DNA from: Bacteroidales bacterium
GTDB lineage: Bacteria > Bacteroidota > Bacteroidia > Bacteroidales > UBA6680
Assembly: GCA_025210735.1 (NCBI GenBank)
Contig: JAOARD010000018.1
Coordinates: 1-33,760, forward strand
DNA: 33,760 bases
Direction: 5' to 3'
Part shown: one piece after another, positions 9,201 to 16,900 of the stretch
How positions within the stretch are numbered: position 1 is the first letter of the stretch
How the letters are laid out: each line of letters starts with the position of its first letter
Notes under the pieces: generated by a model
Databases searched by the model: none
Told to the model about the DNA's origin: nothing
What the model saw: the letters and a program-made list of their open reading frames with translations, nothing else
Position numbers and translations under genes: made by a program

Positions 9201-10793
9201 GGAAGATTCAGTGTATTAGGCGGACTTGTATCCGGACACTGCGACTTTGATTTTGAGATTGGCGAAGAGTGTGTTGTTGCAGGAGGAAACCCATTCGGCG
9301 CAAATGTAATTGCTCAGCTTACTCCCGATTCAGGTGAAGATGATGTAAATGTATTTGCTGCTCCACAGGCTGTATTCAATATCCCTGTTGATAAAGAGAT
9401 GGAGATTGATGAGAATGGCAATATGGTAATGTATAAAGTAAATCTTGAGGACTTTAAGGTATTCTATAAAGAAGGTAACAGACCAGTTGAGGGGCACACA
9501 GAGATAAGCAACGACGGAAAGATATGTATGCTTGACCCTACAGAACCATTTGAAAGTCAGAAAGAGATGGTAGTATACACCAAAGTTGGATTCAAACGCA
9601 AGCTAAATGGTAACTGGATAGATGTTAAAGGTCATGACGGATCGCCTGTTTATGAGGTAAAAGAGGCTGAGTTTAAATCAGGCGACAGACCAAAAGAGAT
9701 ACTTCCTGAACATGTAAAATACAGTTATCCGGTTGCAATGCAGTATAACTACTATCCAAATGAGTATAAAAGCGGATACCTGCTTGTATCTGAGAACTAT
9801 TCATACCTGTTCTCATCAGAGAAACCGGAAGGATTTGATCAGCTTCTTAAATTCACCAACTCAGATGGAACCGAGAGTGAAACAAAATTCAACTACAAAA
9901 CAAACAGTGCAGGAAACGATATAAGACTAGAGATAGAGTTTGCAACAAACAGCATAAACTTCAAAAACGACGAGATATACAAAATGGCAATTGTAAATAC
10001 ACCAAAAAACAGCAATGCCGCAATTACCGATAATATTACAACAACAGAATCTAATCTGGACAATAACAACAACGTAAAAGTAACAACACAACAGGCAGAA
10101 GGTACTTTGAATGTACTTGAAGAGAAAGAGATATATGCACTACACTTCAGAACCAGTAGTTATAACACCTTTAAAGAGAAGATGAATGCTATACAAAACT
10201 ACGAGGGAGTACTATGGCAGGAATATCCTCACGTACATATCCTTAACTCAAATATATACGATCAGACATCGGTAAAAGAGATGTTTGATGCAGTTGAGAG
10301 TAACACAATGATTACCGATAACAATCTTATTAAGATAGAACCTGTATATAATGAGACTCCTTGGTATAGAAAAAAGGTAGCAGGATTAATATACGAAAAC
10401 AGAGAGGTATTAAACGCAGCTGGAATGACTGGTATAAAGCCTCCAAAACATAGTGATGTTATAAAGATGTCTTTTGATACACCTGATAACATACTTACCG
10501 ATGAGGTTATTGAGAGTAACTCAAGACCATTTATCTCTGAATACGGCTCTATAAATAGCAGATGTGCATATTATATCGACAGAGATTTTACTGCTGTCAG
10601 AACAGCACTTGCCAATAAACTTATTACTGCACATAACAGCAGTAATAAAATAGCTAAGTTTCTTAGGGAAGACCATATACCTGATCTAAGAAACGGTAAA
10701 TACACTATCAATATCAAATACACCCTTCCGGGTAAGAGTATAACTACATCAACAGTAAAACGAACAATAAACCTGAATAGCTTCATAGATTAA
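6282..10793 (+). CDS. Very large exported beta-rich protein of unknown function
   Basis: This is a 1,503-residue protein with a signal peptide (cut after LLNA, residue 25). After a short coiled segment (about 26-60), the sequence is a long series of short beta strands rich in G, N, D and K (about 75-1000), such as GFGFGGDLNIPPLGKNSLLP and FYGFGGGMYKRMQ. A conserved-looking aromatic/glycine segment (NGWYARAQAWAWVEADIGIE, residues about 917-936) is followed by two cysteines near GHCDFDFEIGEECVV. Immunoglobulin-like strands follow from about 1020, and the last 250 residues are mixed helix/strand. There is no T9SS sorting domain. From memory, similar large proteins accompany toxin-bearing fibronectin proteins in other Bacteroidota, but the role is unknown. 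It may span or line the cell envelope as part of a display or delivery apparatus. Confidence 0.72.
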   Translation: MRRYITRTGLVILTFLCININLLNAQQDKINQILSQVEAKQEQYKDRIDAAFAAMEAVKKAGAYIESIGDLIGNGEVTLPVGIKKGDYELIIQKITYNEQTGKPNIFATCAFKFKDSGQPIAFEGKADIEGKKGLGTNGFLELIAPVRRNIGKEAALIFDGGTKVNFGCKGVESVNAKIVLLLTSDKIYAVDKSGAPSAMPITSSFESSFYDFDNFTASLSFNQSFSVKGLKDIIFTIKGAILDQSDITTSVLAPFPKNYFQGGANEQNLWKGISVSEATIALPAIFKKPSTNTQSDSTNNKSRIEIGLEHAIFDNNGFSGAVKADNVINSDAINKSKWDITVNDFSLSILKNNIDGFGFGGDLNIPPLGKNSLLPYTATFNPAINEYSFAVNVSGEYDFPVLRSKLSLNETSTVEVLFEGSDLYPTLNASGKLSIDAPINKSDSTKKFTLPDVAFENLRISRKEPYVEIGSIGVSGNIKSPKIAGFELSVSGIKSFKNNNGSGLSFDAGIKLNDMFGGDAGLQLYGDYAHWKFKKVGIDKIKVDFKSKAFSIKGGVMFKNGDETYGSGFRGDVAVTLIDKFNLDAVAVFGKKDDYRYFLTDVFLELSPTSGIIVPPALSFYGFGGGMYKRMQQSTDTGIDTEFGKSLSGINYVPDRKVGMGFMAATKFGLVGTPSAFNAKVSFEMQFNQHGGLNFVQLRGDASFMNSPKKWGKLAENINDKVKKLEETGGKLKLSAKSDLKVPENKTSGFLTASMNIKYDVANSIFSADLNTYLNAGFIKGIGPNDRMGWASAYFAPDKWYTYIGTPTDRIGVKVMGLAQLDSYFMIGDDIPELHAPPQKVLQNFSERKQKKFTERAEADQPNGGGIAFGQSMSVNFKAKLPPFYAKIGAGLGAEFLLKNYGSSAYCLGGNSTLGINGWYARAQAWAWVEADIGIEVKLFAKRRKFSILDVSASALLEGAGPNPFYFAGTVGGRFSVLGGLVSGHCDFDFEIGEECVVAGGNPFGANVIAQLTPDSGEDDVNVFAAPQAVFNIPVDKEMEIDENGNMVMYKVNLEDFKVFYKEGNRPVEGHTEISNDGKICMLDPTEPFESQKEMVVYTKVGFKRKLNGNWIDVKGHDGSPVYEVKEAEFKSGDRPKEILPEHVKYSYPVAMQYNYYPNEYKSGYLLVSENYSYLFSSEKPEGFDQLLKFTNSDGTESETKFNYKTNSAGNDIRLEIEFATNSINFKNDEIYKMAIVNTPKNSNAAITDNITTTESNLDNNNNVKVTTQQAEGTLNVLEEKEIYALHFRTSSYNTFKEKMNAIQNYEGVLWQEYPHVHILNSNIYDQTSVKEMFDAVESNTMITDNNLIKIEPVYNETPWYRKKVAGLIYENREVLNAAGMTGIKPPKHSDVIKMSFDTPDNILTDEVIESNSRPFISEYGSINSRCAYYIDRDFTAVRTALANKLITAHNSSNKIAKFLREDHIPDLRNGKYTINIKYTLPGKSITTSTVKRTINLNSFID

Positions 10794-10803
10794 ACATATA
10801 AAC

Positions 10804-10974
10804 GATGAAACGAAGCATGAGAAAGAATTTTTCACACACACGAGAAATGAGCATAAGAAAGACTTTGCTGGTATACAAAGACAATCTTAATGCGAGTTCT
10901 ATCTGGCAATAAAAAAATAATTATAACAGATAAATGATTATAAATGCGAGTTCCATCTGACCATTGAAAAGAAA
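10804..10974 (+). repeat. Dispersed repeat, copy 2 (inside the operon)
   Basis: The segment starts ATGAAACGAAGCATGAG and contains CACACACGAGAAATGAGC, TGCGAGTTCTATCTGGCAA and TAAATGCGAGTTCCATCTG. It is the near-identical inverted partner of 997-1164. It fills almost all of the 191-bp gap between the 1,503-residue gene and the giant SprB-repeat gene, a gap far longer than others in this operon (8-36 bp or overlapping). A 35-codon frame begins at its first ATG but is not kept in the other copies. Confidence 0.85.
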
Positions 10975-10984
10975 ATTTAGACAT

Positions 10985-13900
10985 ATGAAACATAATAATT
11001 GTAAAATAGCACCAGGAAACATTATAAAAACAACTATTGTATCATTAATAACCATATGTACAATGTTGCTATCAAGCATTGATATTAATGCTCAGGAACA
11101 GAACCTATATTATGTTTATGTTAAACAAGGTTTTACCCACTGGGGTAGCTGTAGCAGTGATCCTGATTACGAATATGCCGACATTAAACTTTACAAAGGG
11201 AGTTCTGAACTTCGCAATACCAGAATAAACATCGACAGGCTAAATAAACTAGTCGGTTTCGAGTTCAAAAAAAATGGTAAAACCTCAATTGGAGATATCA
11301 TAACAAAGATAAAAGTACACACACGTGCCAGCGACATAAAAAATGACAAGCATCTACACTATGAATTGAACTCCATTGAATTCGGAAAGGATTCTGAAAC
11401 TGCAGATGCTTCTGATCCATGTAACAATTTTATAAGTCACAATAGAGAAGGATATGCTATGACAACTACGGTTATTGTAGATAACCCTATCTATATGACA
11501 AATACTGCTGGTACCAGTTATAAACTTGAATATGAAGTTCCGGCATTCAAGATAGATGACTATTATGAAAACAGACACAGTACAAAACCTGTATTAGAAT
11601 ATTACTCTAATATGACAAATAAATGGACTCCGTTAAAAAGTGTAATAATAAAACCCGGAAAGACAATATTTGTCCCATACGAATTAATTGCAGGTAAAAA
11701 GAGTAACCCGAACTCAAACTACTACAAATGGATGGGAAAAACCTTCGATTTCAGAATTGTAAAAACACTATTAGGAGGTCAGAAATCATTTGGTAATATA
11801 ATTTCATCAATAAAATACTATCCTGCAGGACCAAACTACACCGTACTACATACCGAGAGGAATTATTGTAACAAAATTGATGTATACATTAAGTTCAAGG
11901 ATAGTGATGATAATGGTTATCTCAATAAAGATCTGTTCTTCTGGAGAATGAAGACCGGCTCTGTTTCTTATAACTGTATAATGCACGCTACAAAAAATAC
12001 CGATCCTATAAACGGTGCAAATACCTATCGTATAGAATTACAACAAAGTGGCATGCCTAAAGACCCTTTTACCAATTCAGAGGTTGATGTTAACTGTACA
12101 CTTCAATTAGAGGTACTCAACATGGAATCATATGCAGTAAATAAAGATTTCACAATCCCTCCAAAACCAAAACCAATAAATGTTGATCAGAAAAAGCCTC
12201 CTATGTTTACCATAAATGGAGTAGCATATGATATTCCGAGCATAAACAATCCTTATGTAATGCTTGATATTACCGATGATGACAAATCATATGTCCGAAA
12301 GCCATATAAAGTATATGAAGGAGACAAATATCTGGCAACAATAGATGAGCTACCAGAAGGTTACGACGATATGACACCGGAAGAGAAAGCTGCACTTGAT
12401 ACAAGATTCGAGACCGAATATGAACAACTTATGGCTAATCCAAACAGCTCATACAGAAACTACTTTAACATAAAACTAAAAGAGTGGGCAGAACAGCACT
12501 CTGAAACTGGGGAACCATTAAAACTTAATAGAGGTATTAACCCTAAATTATTACCAGATAACAATTCTTATCTATTCCTATTTGATTATGTAAGTGATAA
12601 CTCTGGTTACAACATTTATAAAAAAAACATTGGAGACCCAAATTCAAAACGATTAACAACAGGTTCTCATGTCTCTTCAGATACAAGAGACATTGTTATC
12701 CACCCAAATGGTCAGTATTATTTTTATGCAAGAGTATACAGAAATGATCTTGATCATGAATATAGCATATTTAAAGCCCCTATCTCAGGAGGAAATGGTG
12801 TGCAAATAACACCAAGGTGTGACTATATTACGGATTTAAAAATCTCTCCTGATAATAAAACCTTGTATTTTAAAGCAAGAATTGGATCATATAATTCGGC
12901 TATATACAAAATATCAACAAATGCAACTAACATTACAAATCCAACAAAGATTATTGATGCGGGATTAGGATGGTATGAATTTAGAATATCCCATAATGGA
13001 AAATTCATTTTATATAGAAATCCAAAATGGCATACATGTAAATATGATATAGCAACAGGTACATCTACAGAAATTACTGATGTAACTGCAGATGCTGTTG
13101 TTTTAGCACCTAATGACCAATTCTTTTTATACAAGTCTTATTCAGGTAACTCAAATAGTCTATACAAAGCTCCAATTGGTAACTCTATAAATAATGGAGT
13201 AAAATTAACTAATGATATTGTTGGTTCAGATCATGGAATATATATATCAAAGGATTGTTCATGGGTACTATTTGCTGATGGTTACTACAAATCAACCGAA
13301 TTAGGTGGATCATATGGAGAAAAACCAGATCATGAGAAATATACTGTTAGAAAGGCTCCAATAGGTAACTCAATAAACAATGGATACAAATTGCATCCAA
13401 AATTCAGGTCTGCAACCATTTTCGCTATTAGCAAAAATGAAGGCTTCGCAATCTATTATGATAGTTATAATTATCATGCAGGAAATCCATATCCGGGGTA
13501 CCTATACCTTTTTGTTTTAGACATAAACAAAACAACAGAAGCTTTAGGTTCTGTATTCTATCCAAACAAAGGAATAGCTAAGGCATGGTATGATGAATAT
13601 AAAGCAATTTACAAAGAGAAGTGGCTTGACAAAACTCTTGGTATTAAGATAAGTAATGGCATAAAGGTAAATCAGGATCAAACTCTCAAACTTATTGATA
13701 ATGCAGGTTGTGAATATCCACCATTTCCAATACACGTAAAAGCTCCGAAAGAAGGTTCATTCACAACATCTGTAGTAAAAAATCCATCAGATGCATGTGC
13801 TAAGGATGGTGAGGTAAAAGTCACATATAACGGAGGTGGTGTACCCCCATACATTAATGCCTCAGGTGAGTTACGCACTATTGGCAACTGCATAGTTGTT

Positions 13901-16900
13901 AAAGGTATGGGATATGGCGAAAACACAATCTTCTTTACCGATGCATATGGTCAGGAGAGTTCTCCGTTAAAAGTAACAATTGGTAGCTCAACACAAGGCA
14001 TAACAGATGTAGTAGCACATGATCAGACGTGTGATCCGGCAAATGGATCTATAAAAATAACCATAGGCAGTATATCGGGTACAAAAACATACAAACTAAT
14101 AGACAATGACAATAGTAAATCATACACAAAACAGACTACATCAAACACACATACATTTACAGGATTACCTAATGGTAAATACTCTGCATATGTTACAAGC
14201 GGTACCTGCTCTTTTGCAAAAGAGAACATACCTGTTAATTACAAAGTGTTCAGCATTAAAGATATAATACCAACAGATGCTTTAGTAATTGGAGGATCAG
14301 GAGACGTAACAATAAACTTTACAAACAGAACAGGTAATATAAACTGGTTATCCGGTGTGCCATCAGTATTTAATCCTACTGATAATAAAAACAGTGTACA
14401 CTACACAAGTGTATTACCTGGCACATATAATTTCGATGCAAGACATACTGATATCTACAATCAAGGATGTGACATATCAGGAAGCTTTACAATAGACAAA
14501 CCTAAATTTGAACTGACAATTAATACCGATGAAACAGAAGAAGGACTATCAATATCAGTAAACCTGACCTCTGGTAACGGACTTATTGTACCATACAGAT
14601 TCACCATAAAGAGATCAGACGGTAATACAGAAGCATCCGGACAGAACAACAGTTCATTCGGAGCAACTATTACCCGAAATGGTAGCTACAGCCTGAATAT
14701 GTCATACGGATCAAACACCGTTAAGATATACGACTTCAGTTATCCATCGCCAACAATAACTGAAAGCCACATATTAACACCAATAAAATGCCCTGGTACA
14801 GAGGGCTCAATTACAGTTAGCCCAACAGGAGGCATTGATGGTACCGATCTTACATACAGTACCGATGGAGTAACATTTAACAATACAAAAACATATACAA
14901 CAAAAGCAGGTTATTTTGAGTACTCGGTAAGAGATAAAAACACCGAATATGCCGATATCAGTGGTAATCCTGTTACTATAAAAAGAACACTTACCAACAG
15001 CTTCAGAATAAGCATTCCGGAACCTGATAATGTTAGCGCTACTGTAAATCCGGTTGATGTAACATGTAATGGGCTACATAACGGTAAAATAATAGTTCAG
15101 AATGCAACCGGAGGTAGCGGCTCATATCAATACAGGGTAAATACAGATACATGGACTAATACAGACAATGTAACAACCGGATTAGCACCCGGAGAACATA
15201 CTGTATATATAAAAGATAGTGGCAACAATTGTCCTGAGGTAACACTTACAACAACAACTATTTCAGAACCACCAATACTTGAAATTGACTCTGTACGTGT
15301 TGTTCAGCCAAAATGTGAACAACCAAACGGAGAGTTATACATAAGAGTAAAAGGAGGTAATGGTTCTTACAAATTCAACTGGATACACAATGGTAATCCA
15401 TACAGTAGCTCAGACGATTTTACAACAGAAACAGAATCATACCTTGGTCATAAATTAAATCATGGTTCATACAGCCTTACAATATATGATAATAAGAACT
15501 GTAAAGAGACATATAGCACTAATCTTAAGCAGTACTACAATCCTAAAATAAATAATATAGATATAACAGATGCACGATGTAATAACGATGCTAATGGATC
15601 TGCAAAAATCACTGATGTAAGCGGAACCACAACTATATCTGCTTTTAATATACAAGCTGTTGGTACAGGTTATACAAACCAGATAAACAGTATAGACGAA
15701 TCATTTACAAATCTTAAAAAAGGAGTATACAATATAACCGCCACAGACGATAGTGCTTGTGTATCAAACATACCATTTCCGGTAACCATAAATCATCCTG
15801 AAGTAGCTATACATACAGTAATAGGTGATATAATACCATCACTATATAAGGATGTAAACGGAGGAAGAATACACTATACAATAAAAGGAGGTAATGAAGG
15901 ATTAAAAACCGTAAGACTTCTGGATGCAAAAGATAATGAGACTGCTACTATTTCAGAACGAAACGACTATCCTCTATACTTCAACAACCTGTATGCAGGC
16001 AATTACAAGATTGAGGTTACCGATATCAAAGGATGCAGCCATACATCTGATATACAAACTGTAAACGAACCGGAGAAAGCACTAAGCTTTAGAGTAGTTG
16101 ATAAAAAAGATGCCAGATGTAAAGCAAGCACCGGTGAATTTACTGTTGAAGCATTTGGTGGATGGGGCGAATACAAATACAGATTAGCTACAGACAATGG
16201 ATATTACAAAACAAACGCTTTTAAAAACAGATACGCAGGAAGTTATACAGTAACTGTTCGTGATAAGATGGGAGCTGAATTCACTGATAACATAATAATA
16301 CATGAACCAAAAGAGGAGCTTCAGGCTGAGATATCAGACTTTACAGCACCAACATGCGGTTCAAACGGAAATATATCAGTTGATATTAAAGGAGGAACAG
16401 CACCTTACAAACTATTCTTCGAGAGCGAGACCGATACGCTATACTTCTCATCGGCTGCTAAACGCACAATAAATAACCGACCTGCAGGTAGTTATACAAT
16501 GCAGTTAAGAGATAAAAACGGCTGTATATTCAAAAACCAAACAGAACTGTCTGATGGCGATATGTTAAAGATAGATAACGTTGAATTTACATACCCTGCA
16601 AACAGTATATCTGCAGATGGTGCTATTAAAGCAAATGCCTGGGGTGGCTCAGCTCCGCTTACATATAAATGGAAAAACATTAACGGAACAACACTTCCTT
16701 ATACGGGCGATAAAGCAAACAATATATCATCAGGTCATTATACCATAACAGCAATAGAACAGGATGGTTGCTCTGTTTCAAAATCGGTATATCTGCCATC
16801 TGCTGCCGATATGGAGTTAGATATAGTAACAATAAATCATGAACAATCGTATCTGGCAAACGACGGATCAGCACAGCTTAAAACAAAACTGGAATCGTTA

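Noticed and set aside
10805..10912. 35-codon frame within repeat copy 2 (starts MKRSMRKNF)
   Set aside because: A one-base difference breaks the frame in copy 1, and copy 3 is deleted in the middle, so coding is not conserved.
10964..10984. TTG start for the SprB-repeat gene
   Set aside because: It lies inside the dispersed repeat and adds charged residues; the ATG at 10,985 gives a normal signal peptide.
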